Positions 46,966 to 56,805 of a stretch of DNA of 64,000 nucleotides are shown in pieces. A program made the position numbers and the translations under genes. Every line of letters begins with the position of its first letter. The stretch's first letter is position 1. The stretch is from the NCBI GenBank assembly GCA_900321035.1, contig ONUH01000001.1, positions 62,001 through 126,000 on the forward strand. Direction: 5' to 3'. The notes beneath the pieces were generated by a model. It saw only the letters and a program-made list of their open reading frames with translations, was not told where the DNA came from and ran no database searches. This DNA is from an uncultured Selenomonadales bacterium (lineage in GTDB: Bacteria > Bacillota > Negativicutes > Selenomonadales > Selenomonadaceae).

Positions 46966-48435
46966 TCAGCTTTCCGCATCCGCATTTGCTTCCGCCTGCT
47001 TTGCATCTTCCCAAAACTTGTCCAATTCCTGTAATGTAAATTGTTTCCAATCGCCGCCGGTAGCCTCGACCCGCTCTTCCACCCTGCGGAACCGTCTCTT
47101 GAATTTCCGATTTGCCGCCAAAAGCGCCAGCTCGGCGTTGACTTTCAAAAAACGCGAGAGATTGACGACCGCAAAAAGAAGATCGCCCAGTTCCTCCTCG
47201 ATATGCGCCGCATCCTTCTGCCCGACCGCTTCCCGAAGCTCATGCCATTCCTCGCGGCATTTCTCGAACACAGGCGCGACGTCGTCCCAGTCAAAACCCG
47301 CGTCGGCCGCTTTTCCCTGAATCTTCGCCGCCGCCATGAGCGCGGGCAAGTCCTTTGGCACGCCATCAAGGCGCGACTTGCGCTCGGGCTTCTCCTTCCG
47401 TTTGATTGCTTCCCAGTTTGCCAAGACTGCCGCGGCGTCTTCCGCCTGCACATCACCGAAAATATGGGGATGGCGGCGCACCAATTTTTCCGTGATGCCG
47501 TCTACCACATCCTGCATGGAGAAAACGCCGGCCTCCTCGGCGATGCGCGCCTGAAAGACGATTTGGAGCAGCAGGTCGCCCAATTCTTCCGCCAAAAGAT
47601 CAGCGTCCTTTGCGTCGATAGCCTCCACTACCTCGTAAGCTTCTTCCAAAACATGTTTCCTGAGGCTCTCGGGCGTCTGCACCCGATCCCACGGGCATCC
47701 GCCCGGCTCGCGAAGCTGCCGCATAATGTCCGTGAGCGGCGAGAAATCGAAACGGGCCGCCTGCGGCAACGGCGGCACATAAAGGCTCGTCAGATGGTCG
47801 ATGCCCGACTGCCGGTCAAGGCTGTACAGCGGGATTCGCCGCACGCTCTCGTCGGGAAGCCCTATCCGGCACGCGAGCACAATCTCATATTCGTCGGGCA
47901 GGAATTCCATCAGTGCCAGCTTCGCCTCGGACGCCACCGCCCGGCTATATACCTGCGTCACGATCAATCCCGTGGGCCAGTCCATCGGCAAACGGTCAAG
48001 GTCGGCGGCGTCCATGATCAACAGCCCGTTCACCGGATCGACGCCGAGACGAGCGCAAAGCACTTCCGTAAAGCTCATGCCTGGAAGAATCGTCAGCGGC
48101 ACATTCTCCCGCTGCGCCAGTTCCCGCAGGAGCACCACCGTCCTCTCCGCCACCAGAGGACTTCCGGGAACCGCATAGACGACGTCTTCTCCCGCTTTGG
48201 CACGGCTGACAAGATCATTGGCGATAGAATCATACAGCGCCTCAAAATTCTCCGCTTCTTCATAACGCTCATCGTATGAGGAAAAAACGATTCCGCAGCG
48301 CGACAGCGTCTCGACCGTCGGATGCACCGCCGTTCGCAGAATCAGCGACGACGCGTTTTGTATCGTCTCCCATGCCTCGACAGTCATGCTTCCGAAATCC
48401 CCCGGCCCGAGCCCGACCACCTTTATCGTTCCCAT
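46966..48435 (-). CDS. mazG: YabN-type fusion: tetrapyrrole methylase domain plus MazG pyrophosphohydrolase
   Basis: A 489-residue fusion. Residues 1-215 form a SAM-dependent tetrapyrrole-methylase fold (VVGLGPGDFG, AVPGSPLVAERT); residues 225-489 are a MazG nucleoside-triphosphate pyrophosphohydrolase with two repeats (REPGGCPWDRVQTPESL, EELGDLLLQIVFQ, then EEELGDLLFAVVN). MazG removes aberrant NTPs. The ATG shares one base with the mfd stop (TGATG), so the two are coupled, as in Bacillus mfd-yabN. The function of the methylase part is unknown. Confidence 0.93.
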   Translation of the reverse strand: MGTIKVVGLGPGDFGSMTVEAWETIQNASSLILRTAVHPTVETLSRCGIVFSSYDERYEEAENFEALYDSIANDLVSRAKAGEDVVYAVPGSPLVAERTVVLLRELAQRENVPLTILPGMSFTEVLCARLGVDPVNGLLIMDAADLDRLPMDWPTGLIVTQVYSRAVASEAKLALMEFLPDEYEIVLACRIGLPDESVRRIPLYSLDRQSGIDHLTSLYVPPLPQAARFDFSPLTDIMRQLREPGGCPWDRVQTPESLRKHVLEEAYEVVEAIDAKDADLLAEELGDLLLQIVFQARIAEEAGVFSMQDVVDGITEKLVRRHPHIFGDVQAEDAAAVLANWEAIKRKEKPERKSRLDGVPKDLPALMAAAKIQGKAADAGFDWDDVAPVFEKCREEWHELREAVGQKDAAHIEEELGDLLFAVVNLSRFLKVNAELALLAANRKFKRRFRRVEERVEATGGDWKQFTLQELDKFWEDAKQAEANADAES

Positions 48436-51400
48436 CAGCTGTTATCTCCTTTCTTCTCCGCCGGTTCCCCTGCCAGCACCTTACATACGTTCAGCAGAAG
48501 GTCCAGCAGCTTGTCCTGCTCCGGTTTCGTCTTGAAACGCACGCGGAATATCTGCTGGGACGGCAGCAGCATCAGCGCCTTCCCCAACTCTTTCCGCAGT
48601 GCGATCACACGCTCCGGCTCGACCTTATGCTTTTCCGCCAGCGTGAACTCCACATAGCTCTCTTTCTCTACAACGCTCTTGACGCCTAAATTTCGCAAAT
48701 AATTTTTAATCCTCGCCACTTTCAACAGACGAAGCACGGATTCCGTCGGCTCGCCGAACCGATCGATCAGCTCGTCCAAGAGCGCAGCGATATGCTGCTC
48801 CGTCCGTACCGCCGCGATTCGCTGATAAATTTCTATCTTGTGCATGGCGTCGTCTATAAATGCGCCGTCCAGATAAGCCTCCACCTCGATCTCGATGACG
48901 GGCTCCTGTGGTTCCTCTATCGGCTTTCCGGTTTCCAAAGAACGTACAGCCTCATCCAAGAGGCGGCAATACATTTCAAATCCGACGCTGGCAATATGTC
49001 CGTGCTGCTGCGCGCCCAAGAGGTCTCCCGCTCCCCGGATCTCAAGATCACGCATGGCAATCTTGAAGCCCGCGCCCAGCTCCGCAAATTCCTTCATGGC
49101 GTGCAGCCGCTTCTCTGCCGCCTCCGTCAGCACTTTATCCGGCTGATATACGAAATACGCATACGCCATTCGATGCGAACGTCCAACGCGCCCGCGCATC
49201 TGATAAAGCTGGGAAAGGCCGAACCGGTCGGCGTTGTAAACAATAATCGTATTAGCGTTTGCCACGTCCAAACCGTTTTCCACAATGCTCGTGGAAAGGA
49301 GTATATCGTATTCTCCCTCGTAAAACTCCATCATCACGCGTTCCAAGGCCGCTTCCGTCATTTGCCCGTGCGCCGTCCTGATCCGCGCCTCCGGCACGAG
49401 CGCTTCGAGGCGGAGCCGCATCCGCTCGATAGTCTCGATACGGTTGTATATAAAATAAATCTGCCCGCCCCGCTTCAGTTCGCGGCGGATCGCTCCCGCC
49501 AGAATCGCGTCGTTGGATTCGATGACATACGTTTGTATCGGGTACCGCTCGGCGGGCGGCGTTTCAATGACGCTCATATCCCGCACACCCACGAGGGACA
49601 TGTGCAGCGTCCTCGGAATCGGCGTGGCCGAGAGCGTCAGGACGTCAATCCCCGCCGCGATCTCCTTGATGCGTTCCTTCTGCTTGACGCCGAAACGCTG
49701 CTCCTCATCCACGATCAAAAGCCCTAAATCTTTGAAGATTACGCGTTTTTGATTTAGGATTGCATGGGTGCCGATCAGGATGTCAGTTCGCCCGTCCCGC
49801 ACCCTCTCCAGCGAGGCCCGCTGCTCTTTCGGCGTCCGAAAACGGCAGACCACGTCCACCGTGGGCCCGAAATTCAAGAATCGCTCTGTGAACGTTTGAT
49901 AATGCTGCTGCGCTAAAACGGTAGTCGGCACCAGTACCGCCACCTGTTTTCCTCCCATGACCGCCTTGAAGGCGGCCCGAACGGCGACTTCCGTTTTTCC
50001 GAAGCCCACGTCCCCGCAAAGCAGTCGATCCATCGGCGTCGGTTTTTCCATATCCGCCTTGATTTCCCGCACAGCGGCCAGCTGATCGGGCGTCTCCTCA
50101 AAAGGGAACGCCTCTTCAAATTCCCGCTGCCACGGCGTATCCTCGGCAAACGCAATACCCGGCGTGCTGCGCCGTTTCGCGTAAAGCTTGATGAGATCCT
50201 CCGCAATATCCTGTACGGCCGCCTTGGCCCGCGCCTTCGCCCGATTCCATTCCGCGCCGCCCATGCGGGAAAGGCGCGGCGCCTCGCCTTCCGCGCCGAT
50301 ATATTTCTGCAAAAGCTGCACCTGATCCGTCGGAACAAACAGCTTATCATCGCCGCCATATTTAATATGAAGGTAATCCCTCTTGACGCCGCCCGACTCT
50401 ATGGTTTCGACCCCAAGATATTTGCCGATGCCGTGAACGACGTGGACCACATAATCCCCGGCCCGTATTTCCCGGAAATGGGAAATCTTCGTCCCTTCCG
50501 CCGCTTTGGGCGTGCGGAGCTTTTTCTTTTGCCGTCCGAAAACATCCCGCTCCGACAGGACGACGACCTTCGCCCCCGGAAATTCAAATCCTTCCGTCAG
50601 CGTCCCTTCCGCTACCGTCGCCGTATCCGAAGCAAGGACGTCGGGATTCGGCAGAACAAAAGCCGGAACACGATAGCGCGCCAAAAGCTCCCGCATCGAC
50701 GAGGACTTCGCAGCGTCGCCCATCAAAATCAGTACATGCTGGCCGTCATGCAGCCAGTCCCTGACGTCCGACGCGAAAAGATCCATCTGCCGCCGGTAGG
50801 GGGACACGGCTTTTGCCGTCACGCTGACAATCTCCGACGGCTCCGCCCCGTGTATCTTCTGGAGCATGAGTGCGGCGTACATCACATTGCATGCGCCGGC
50901 TTCTTTCAATAATTCCTCCCATGGGAATATATGCTTTTTCGCCTCGGAATCTTCCTTCCCCATGCGCAGCAGCGTCTCTCGAAAACGCGTCGGCTCGTCG
51001 AAAAGCACCGTCCCCTCGTCCTCGATATACGAAAAGAACGCAGACGACGACTCCGACGTATCCGCGCCGACAATCGGCAGCACGCTGATCTGCGTCAGGT
51101 TTCGCACGGACCGTTTCGTTTCCGGCTCAAAATCCCGCAGGGAATCCACCTCGTCGCCGAAAAACTCAATGCGTGCCGGCAGAGCCGCATTCACGGGAAA
51201 CACATCGACGATACCGCCGCGAACGCTGAACTCCCCGACGCACTCCACTTCCGGCGTATGCGAATACCCAAGTTCAGTCAGCCGGCGCAGCAGCGTCTCC
51301 CGCCCGATTTCTTCCCCCACGGAAAGGCGCAGGCTCAGCCGCGCAAACGCCCGCTTTGACATGCCCTTCTGCGCCGCCGCCATCGGAAGCGCCAATACGA

Positions 51401-51749
51401 TCATCGGGTCCCGGCTGATCAGACGCCCCAAAATGTCCATCCGCTTCGCCGCCAGTTCCAAACTTTTCGCCGCCGTCTGAAACGTCACCATATCTGCCGC
51501 GGGAAGCTCGACAATGCTTCGCCCCGGAAGCAGGACCGAAAGATTTTCCCGCCACGCCTCCAAGGCCTCTTTGTCGTGGGCAAGGATCACGAACGGACGC
51601 GGCGCCCTTTCATATGCCGCCGCGAAAACAGCGTGCTTCTGCGCGCCAGAAACGCCATATATCAAACTTTGCCCTTGTTCTTTTTGAAAACATTCCGCCG
51701 TGCGCCGAATGCTTTCGTCCTGCATCATCGCTTCAAATAACGCCTTCAT
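48435..51749 (-). CDS. mfd: Transcription-repair coupling factor
   Basis: A 1104-residue SF2 translocase that removes stalled RNA polymerase and recruits UvrA. The N-terminal UvrB-like part, the CarD-like polymerase-interacting domain (GDYVVHVVHGIGKYLG, near 455), the motor with GDVGFGKTE and DEEQRF, and the C-terminal TRCF domain are all present. GGGAG seven bases upstream selects the ATG at 51749 over a longer frame. It has its own near-consensus promoter and a hairpin in the leader. Confidence 0.97.
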   Translation of the reverse strand: MKALFEAMMQDESIRRTAECFQKEQGQSLIYGVSGAQKHAVFAAAYERAPRPFVILAHDKEALEAWRENLSVLLPGRSIVELPAADMVTFQTAAKSLELAAKRMDILGRLISRDPMIVLALPMAAAQKGMSKRAFARLSLRLSVGEEIGRETLLRRLTELGYSHTPEVECVGEFSVRGGIVDVFPVNAALPARIEFFGDEVDSLRDFEPETKRSVRNLTQISVLPIVGADTSESSSAFFSYIEDEGTVLFDEPTRFRETLLRMGKEDSEAKKHIFPWEELLKEAGACNVMYAALMLQKIHGAEPSEIVSVTAKAVSPYRRQMDLFASDVRDWLHDGQHVLILMGDAAKSSSMRELLARYRVPAFVLPNPDVLASDTATVAEGTLTEGFEFPGAKVVVLSERDVFGRQKKKLRTPKAAEGTKISHFREIRAGDYVVHVVHGIGKYLGVETIESGGVKRDYLHIKYGGDDKLFVPTDQVQLLQKYIGAEGEAPRLSRMGGAEWNRAKARAKAAVQDIAEDLIKLYAKRRSTPGIAFAEDTPWQREFEEAFPFEETPDQLAAVREIKADMEKPTPMDRLLCGDVGFGKTEVAVRAAFKAVMGGKQVAVLVPTTVLAQQHYQTFTERFLNFGPTVDVVCRFRTPKEQRASLERVRDGRTDILIGTHAILNQKRVIFKDLGLLIVDEEQRFGVKQKERIKEIAAGIDVLTLSATPIPRTLHMSLVGVRDMSVIETPPAERYPIQTYVIESNDAILAGAIRRELKRGGQIYFIYNRIETIERMRLRLEALVPEARIRTAHGQMTEAALERVMMEFYEGEYDILLSTSIVENGLDVANANTIIVYNADRFGLSQLYQMRGRVGRSHRMAYAYFVYQPDKVLTEAAEKRLHAMKEFAELGAGFKIAMRDLEIRGAGDLLGAQQHGHIASVGFEMYCRLLDEAVRSLETGKPIEEPQEPVIEIEVEAYLDGAFIDDAMHKIEIYQRIAAVRTEQHIAALLDELIDRFGEPTESVLRLLKVARIKNYLRNLGVKSVVEKESYVEFTLAEKHKVEPERVIALRKELGKALMLLPSQQIFRVRFKTKPEQDKLLDLLLNVCKVLAGEPAEKKGDNS

Positions 51750-51774
51750 AGGTTCGCTCCCGCCACGCCAAAAG

Positions 51775-51800
51775 AGGACCGTCGGCCGCCCGACAGTCCT
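51775..51800 (-). other. Hairpin in the mfd leader
   Basis: AGGAC/GTCCT and GTCGG/CCGAC form a two-step stem 26 bases upstream of the start codon; there is no T-run. Confidence 0.45.
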
Positions 51801-51823
51801 GCTGTTTGCCAATATTCACCCGT

Positions 51824-51852
51824 ATTATCCAAAAAAAAACTTTTCCCGTCAA
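51824..51852 (-). promoter_or_regulatory. Promoter for mfd-mazG
   Basis: TTGACG (51847-51852), 17 bases including T9, GATAAT (51824-51829), reading left. Confidence 0.7.
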
Positions 51853-51956
51853 GCCCCCGGCTCCATTTTCCTCCCTCTCGCGCAAAGGCGTTTCGGGAGT
51901 CGCTCCGCCTTCCGTAAATTTTCCAAGTAAGGACCGCGATTTCTCCCTGAAAACAG

Positions 51957-51985
51957 TTGTCAAACGACGGAGAAAGTATTATGAT
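51957..51985 (+). promoter_or_regulatory. Promoter for guaB
   Basis: TTGTCA (51957-51962), 17 bases, TATGAT (51980-51985), 75 bases ahead of the GTG. Confidence 0.65.
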
Positions 51986-52060
51986 AGTAAAAATATTCGG
52001 GCGCGGATGCACATCACAGGAGCACGCGGCTAAAAACCTTGAAGGAAAGAAGGAATTAAA

Positions 52061-53563
52061 GTGGCATTTTACTACGATGAACCGTCGCATACGTTTGGCG
52101 AGTACCTCTTGGTACCGGGATACTCCTCCGAGCACTGCGTTCCGGCAAACGTCTCTCTTCGGACGCCTTTGGTAAAATATAAAAAAGGCGAAGCCCCCGC
52201 GCTCAGCCTAAATATCCCGATGGTCTCGGCCATCATGCAGGCCGTTTCCAACGACACCATGGCCATCGCTCTTGCAAAGGAAGGCGGCATGTCCTTCATC
52301 TACGGCTCCCAAACGCCGGAGCAGGAAGCGCAGATGGTGCGCCGTGTCAAAAGCTATAAATCCGGCTTCGTCTCCAGCGATTCCAATATCAAGCCGACGA
52401 CGACCCTCGGTGAAGTGCTGAAGCTCAAAGCGCAGACGGGCCACTCCACGATGGCCGTAACCGAAGACGGCGAGCCGACGGGCAAGCTCCTCGGCATCGT
52501 CACGAGCCGCGACTATCGTATCACGCGCATGACGATGGACACGCCTGTCTCGGAATTCATGACGCCCTTCGACCGCCTCGTTTACGCGGACGCCGACCTC
52601 ACCCTTTCCGAGGCCAACGACATCATTTGGGAATCGAAACTGAACATGCTGCCGCTGGTGGACAAAAACCAGCGCCTGCGTTATATGGTCTTCCGCAAGG
52701 ACTACACGGACAACAAAGAACACGAACTGGAAATCACTGACGCGCACAAGCGCTACCGCGTCGGCGCAGGCATAAATACCCGCGACTACGCCGAGCGCGT
52801 TCCTCTGCTGATTGACGCGGGCGCGGACGCGCTCTGCATCGACTCCTCAGAAGGCTACTCCGAATGGCAGCGCATCACGCTCGATTACATCCATAAGAAA
52901 TACGGGCCGGAAGTCAAAGTGGGCGCCGGCAACGTCGTCGACGCCGAGGGGTTCCGCTTCCTGGCCGAAGCCGGCGCGGACTTCGTAAAAGTCGGCATCG
53001 GCGGCGGCTCCATCTGCATCACCCGCGAAACGAAAGGCATCGGACGCGGCCAGGCGACGGCGCTCATCGACGTCTGCAAGGCGCGGGACGAATACTTCAA
53101 GGAAACGGGCATTTACGTTCCGGTCTGCTCCGACGGCGGCATCGTCCACGACTATCACATTACACTGGCGCTGGCCATGGGCGCGGACTTCCTGATGCTC
53201 GGCCGCTACTTCTCACGCTTTGACGAGAGCCCCACGGATAAAGTCAAGATCAACGGCACATTCTACAAGGAATACTGGGGCGAAGGCTCGAACCGCGCCC
53301 GCAACTGGCAGCGCTACGACCTCGGCGGCGACCGCAAGCTCTCCTTCGAGGAAGGCGTCGATTCCTACGTTCCTTACGCCGGCCCGCTGCACGACAACGT
53401 GGGCATCACGCTGTCGAAAGTGCGCTCCACCATGTGCAACTGCGGCGCGCTCAGCATCAAAGAGCTGCAAGAACGTGCCAAGCTCACCCTCGTCTCCTCG
53501 GTCAGTATCGTCGAGGGCGGCTCGCATGACGTCATCCTGCGCGACAAATTCTCGTCGCGGTAA
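52061..53563 (+). CDS. guaB: IMP dehydrogenase, divergent type
   Basis: A 500-residue NAD-dependent enzyme for the first step from IMP to GMP. The two CBS domains span roughly 95-220. The active-site loop is [17 protein letters not shown] with the catalytic cysteine, followed by GRGQATA, and the flap carries NWQRYD with the Arg-Tyr pair. Common bacterial IMPDH reads GPGSICTTR and GVGVPQ, whereas [14 protein letters not shown] is the form I know from trypanosomatids. It starts at GTG with AAGGAA upstream. Its third codon positions are markedly richer in C and G than in neighbouring genes. Confidence 0.93.
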   Translation: MAFYYDEPSHTFGEYLLVPGYSSEHCVPANVSLRTPLVKYKKGEAPALSLNIPMVSAIMQAVSNDTMAIALAKEGGMSFIYGSQTPEQEAQMVRRVKSYKSGFVSSDSNIKPTTTLGEVLKLKAQTGHSTMAVTEDGEPTGKLLGIVTSRDYRITRMTMDTPVSEFMTPFDRLVYADADLTLSEANDIIWESKLNMLPLVDKNQRLRYMVFRKDYTDNKEHELEITDAHKRYRVGAGINTRDYAERVPLLIDAGADALCIDSSEGYSEWQRITLDYIHKKYGPEVKVGAGNVVDAEGFRFLAEAGADFVKVGIGGGSICITRETKGIGRGQATALIDVCKARDEYFKETGIYVPVCSDGGIVHDYHITLALAMGADFLMLGRYFSRFDESPTDKVKINGTFYKEYWGEGSNRARNWQRYDLGGDRKLSFEEGVDSYVPYAGPLHDNVGITLSKVRSTMCNCGALSIKELQERAKLTLVSSVSIVEGGSHDVILRDKFSSR

Positions 53564-53576
53564 GACAAAATACACA

Positions 53577-53613
53577 AAACCCGCTGCTTCCCAAGCCGGG
53601 AGGCAGCGGGTTT
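53577..53613. terminator. Bidirectional intrinsic terminator
   Basis: AAACCCGCTGC (53577-53587) pairs with GCAGCGGGTTT (53603-53613). It serves guaB and the convergent queC-queD-queE unit. Confidence 0.85.
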
Positions 53614-53639
53614 CTTTCGTCTCGTTTACTTTATACGGT

Positions 53640-54275
53640 TCATACGCCTCTTGCATCCGGCGGCCAAATATATTTATGCAGCTGAAGCTGCAGGCGCCAG
53701 TTTTTATACCGTGCGCTTTTCATGTATTCGACGATCTCCTTCGCCTCGATTTTTCCGAAGACGGGGGAAAGATAGACCAGGCAGCACGGCTCGTACTTCT
53801 CGCAGAACTGCTGCGCCGTCCGCAAATCCTCTATGTCACCGACGACGAATTTCAGTACGTCTTGCGGCCGCAGCGTTTGAAAATTCTTCTCCAGCATGGA
53901 CGATTCCATGCCCGAGGACGGGCATTTATAGTCCAGCGTAAAAAACACCCACGGATACGCATGGTACGGCGTGACGTCCACGCTGCCGTTCGTCTCGATA
54001 TTGACCTCGTGCTCCCGCAGCCGCTGCAGAATCGCATGAATGTCCTGGCACAGCGGCTCCCCGCCCGTAACGGTAACATTTTTCCAGCCCTCCACCGCCT
54101 CGGCAATCTCTTCCGCACGCATAGGCGTTCCTTCGGTAAACGCATACGCCGTATCGCAGTAAGAGCAGCGAAGATTGCAGCCGGCAAGGCGAATAAACGC
54201 CGCAAGGCTCCCTGCGCGTTTCCCTTCGCCGTCGATGCTGTAAAAAATTTCGTTCACCGGCCATTCATTTTGCAT
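53640..54275 (-). CDS. queE: 7-Carboxy-7-deazaguanine synthase
   Basis: A 211-residue radical SAM enzyme that forms the deazaguanine ring of queuosine. FYSIDGEGKRAG and CNLRCSYCDT (CxxxCxxC, near 34) are the family marks, with TVTGGEPL binding SAM. The ATG at 54275 lies inside the queD end (11-base overlap), indicating coupling; its ribosome site is weak. It is last in the queC-queD-queE order. Confidence 0.93.
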   Translation of the reverse strand: MQNEWPVNEIFYSIDGEGKRAGSLAAFIRLAGCNLRCSYCDTAYAFTEGTPMRAEEIAEAVEGWKNVTVTGGEPLCQDIHAILQRLREHEVNIETNGSVDVTPYHAYPWVFFTLDYKCPSSGMESSMLEKNFQTLRPQDVLKFVVGDIEDLRTAQQFCEKYEPCCLVYLSPVFGKIEAKEIVEYMKSARYKNWRLQLQLHKYIWPPDARGV

Positions 54276-54612
54276 AGACGGCAACGTTCCCTTCGCTCTC
54301 CTGCACGGAGACCTCCACACAGTTCGGAATCTTGTGGCACAGCCAATAAGCGATGTTCTCCGCCGTCGGGTTGAGCGGTTTTCCCTCGCGTCCTTCATTG
54401 ATGACGTCATTTACATTGGCATGATCCAATAGTTTCACTACTTCCTTTATCTTCGTGAAATCCACGACCATGCCGTTTTCGTCCAACGTCTCGGACTGGC
54501 ATTTGATGATGACGATCCAATTATGCCCATGCAAATTTTGGCATTTGCTCGGATACGGCAGCGACAGCCGGTGCGCGCCCGAAATTTCTATCCGCTTTGT
54601 CAATGTAAACAT
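54265..54612 (-). CDS. queD: 6-Carboxy-5,6,7,8-tetrahydropterin synthase
   Basis: A 115-residue enzyme converting dihydroneopterin triphosphate to carboxytetrahydropterin, the QueE substrate. FxxxHRL (GAHRLSLPY) and HGHNW carry the zinc histidines, and NPTAENIA contains the catalytic region. GGAGGGATAAA precedes the ATG at 54612, one base after the queC stop. Confidence 0.93.
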   Translation of the reverse strand: MFTLTKRIEISGAHRLSLPYPSKCQNLHGHNWIVIIKCQSETLDENGMVVDFTKIKEVVKLLDHANVNDVINEGREGKPLNPTAENIAYWLCHKIPNCVEVSVQESEGNVAVYAK

Positions 54613-54613
54613 T

Positions 54614-55300
54614 TTATCCCTCCGTCGCCGGATCTTGCACGCCGTTCGCCGCGAAGGCCTTCGCCCGATCAATACAGGTCCCGCATTTTCCACACGGCTT
54701 CTCTTTTCCTTCGTAGCAGCTCCATGTAAGGTGATATGGCACGTGCAGCTTCAACCCGACGGACACTACGTCCGTCTTTGTCTTCTGAATGAACGGCGCC
54801 TCAATCGTGCAGGTGTGACCGCTTCCTTCATAGACCGCCGCCCGCATCGCCGCGTAAAATTCCGGCGTGCAGTCCGGATATGCGCTGCCCGCCGCGTCGT
54901 CGGCATGCGCCCCGTAAAGAACCGTTTCCGCGCCGACGCTGATTGCCGTTGCCGCCGCAAAGGAAAGAAACACTCCGTTGCGGAACGGGACATAGGTATC
55001 GACGGTTCCCGAACCGCCCCGCTCGGCCAGCTGCTCGGCATAGGATTGCAGCGGAATGGATTTGTCGCTGGCCGCCAAAAGGGACGAGTCGCTGAACGCA
55101 AACGCCGCCGACAAGTCCTGCTCTATATGCCGGACGCCGTAAAAATCGGCCACTTTTCTCGCCGCTTCGATTTCCCTGTCGTGCTTCTGTCCATAATAGG
55201 AGGTCAGCGCGAGCACTTGATCCGCTCCGTATTTTTTTATCGCCAACGCAAGGCACGTCGTGGAATCGACGCCCCCGCTCAATAAGACAACCGCTTTCAT
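54614..55300 (-). CDS. queC: 7-Cyano-7-deazaguanine (preQ0) synthase
   Basis: A 228-residue ATP-dependent enzyme. LSGGVDSTT (7-15) is the PP-loop, and the C-terminal C...CGKC..C cluster (four cysteines near 195-210) binds zinc. AGGAGG nine bases upstream selects the ATG at 55300. With queD and queE it makes preQ0; queF, tgt and queA are not in the window and no preQ1 riboswitch is visible in the 55-base spacer after rlmD. Confidence 0.95.
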   Translation of the reverse strand: MKAVVLLSGGVDSTTCLALAIKKYGADQVLALTSYYGQKHDREIEAARKVADFYGVRHIEQDLSAAFAFSDSSLLAASDKSIPLQSYAEQLAERGGSGTVDTYVPFRNGVFLSFAAATAISVGAETVLYGAHADDAAGSAYPDCTPEFYAAMRAAVYEGSGHTCTIEAPFIQKTKTDVVSVGLKLHVPYHLTWSCYEGKEKPCGKCGTCIDRAKAFAANGVQDPATEG

Positions 55301-55355
55301 CCCGCCAAACCTCCTGCTTTTGCCCAAGGCGAAATCATCCTGTATTCCCTGCGCA

Positions 55356-56726
55356 TCAAACGGCCTTTCTCGTCACCAGCGCGACGCTTTCCACATGCGA
55401 AGTCATCGGAAACATATCCACCGGCTGGATTTTTTCCGTCCCATAGCCGAGACCGTCGAGTATCGCCAAATCCCGGGCCAGCGTGGCCGGGTTGCAGGAA
55501 ACATAAACGATGCGCTGCGGCTGCATGCGGGCAAAAGTCTCCAATACGACAGGAGTGCAGCCCGCTCTCGGCGGGTCGGTGACGATGACGTCCGGACGTA
55601 CGCCGCTGCGGTAAAGACGGGGCATCGCCTCCGCCGCATCCCCGACGATGAATTCCGCATTTTGAATCCGATTCGCTTTTGCATTGTTTCTCGCGTCGCG
55701 GATGGCCGGGGATACCACCTCTATACCATAAGCCTTGCGCGCTTTCCGCGCTAAAAACAGCGTGATCGTCCCCGTTCCGCAGTAAGCGTCAACGACAATT
55801 TCCCCGCCTCCGAGGTTTGCGAATTCCAACGCTTTTCCATACAGCACCGCCGCCTGCGCCGTATTGACCTGAAAAAATGATCGGGGAGAAACCTGGAAGG
55901 AAAGCGGGCCGATCTTGTCGCGAATCGCGCTTTTGCCCCACAAAAGCGTTGTCTCCCGCCCCAGGATCACATTGTTGCGATAGGTCTGGATATTCTGGTG
56001 CACGCTGGCCAGCTTTGGCACCCGCATCCGCAGGAATTTCACGATTTCCTTTGCCTTCGCCAGCTCTTTTTTCGCCGTCACCAACACCGCCATGACGTCT
56101 CCGTTGGCGCCCACGCGGCCGACGATATGACGAAGCATGCCCGTATGGCGGTCTTCGTCATACACCGAGACTCCGAACCGCTGCACGGCTTCCCGCATGG
56201 CGTTCATCAAATCGTTATTCGCCTGATGCTGGATATAACACTTTTCCGTATCGACGATGCTGTGACTTCCCTGCGAAAAACAGCCAATCATGGGTTTCCC
56301 TTTGACCCGACCCACCGGGAACTGCATTTTGTTCCGATAGCCCCACGGCTCGCCGCCGATGGTCGCAAACACTTTGACGCCGTCCAGCTTTCCGATATGT
56401 CGCACGGCGTCTTCCACCTGGCGCTTTTTTTCCCGAAGCTGCGCTTCATAGGACAAATGCTGAAGCTGACATCCGCCGCAAACGTCGTACACGGGGCAAA
56501 CCGGTTCCGTCCGGTCGGGGCTCGCCTGCCGGATTTCCGTCAAGGTCGCCGCCGCGTAATTTTTTTTCACCGTATCCACCCGCGCCAGCACTGTTTCGCC
56601 CGGCAGCGCGCCCGGCACGAACACGGTGAACCCTTCCGCACGGGCGACGCCCTCGGCATGGCTTCCCAGCCGCTCAATCAAAAGCTCGCGCATTTCGCCT
56701 GCACGCACGGGAACCCCATTCGTCAT
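55356..56726 (-). CDS. rlmD: 23S rRNA (uracil-C5)-methyltransferase, RlmD/RlmCD type
   Basis: A 456-residue SAM-dependent methylase. The N-terminal TRAM domain (5-60) binds RNA, CPVYDVCGGCQLQH with a later cysteine holds an iron-sulfur cluster, SPRSFFQVN is the substrate loop, DAYCGTGTITL the SAM site, and VSCNPATLARDL contains the catalytic cysteine. GGAGGCGACGG precedes the ATG. In Firmicutes one such enzyme may modify U747 and U1939. The 79 bases after gph hold an imperfect hairpin. Confidence 0.92.
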   Translation of the reverse strand: MTNGVPVRAGEMRELLIERLGSHAEGVARAEGFTVFVPGALPGETVLARVDTVKKNYAAATLTEIRQASPDRTEPVCPVYDVCGGCQLQHLSYEAQLREKKRQVEDAVRHIGKLDGVKVFATIGGEPWGYRNKMQFPVGRVKGKPMIGCFSQGSHSIVDTEKCYIQHQANNDLMNAMREAVQRFGVSVYDEDRHTGMLRHIVGRVGANGDVMAVLVTAKKELAKAKEIVKFLRMRVPKLASVHQNIQTYRNNVILGRETTLLWGKSAIRDKIGPLSFQVSPRSFFQVNTAQAAVLYGKALEFANLGGGEIVVDAYCGTGTITLFLARKARKAYGIEVVSPAIRDARNNAKANRIQNAEFIVGDAAEAMPRLYRSGVRPDVIVTDPPRAGCTPVVLETFARMQPQRIVYVSCNPATLARDLAILDGLGYGTEKIQPVDMFPMTSHVESVALVTRKAV

Positions 56727-56805
56727 TCCGTCGCCTCCGTCTTTTATCGCCCAGCGCTGTCCTAAGCAATACGGGGCCGCCGCACAGGACAGCCCCGCAT
56801 GTCTT

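Larger units (their letters stand above)
51750..52060. other. Divergent intergenic region mfd/guaB
   Basis: Non-coding. It holds a hairpin in the mfd leader (51775-51800), the leftward mfd promoter (51824-51852) and the rightward guaB promoter (51957-51985). No riboswitch was recognised. Confidence 0.7.

Noticed and set aside
56727..56805. Strong terminator between gph and rlmD
   Set aside because: CTGTCCT/AGGACAG and CGGGGC/GCCCCG stems exist but exclude one another and no T-run follows, so termination is not supported.
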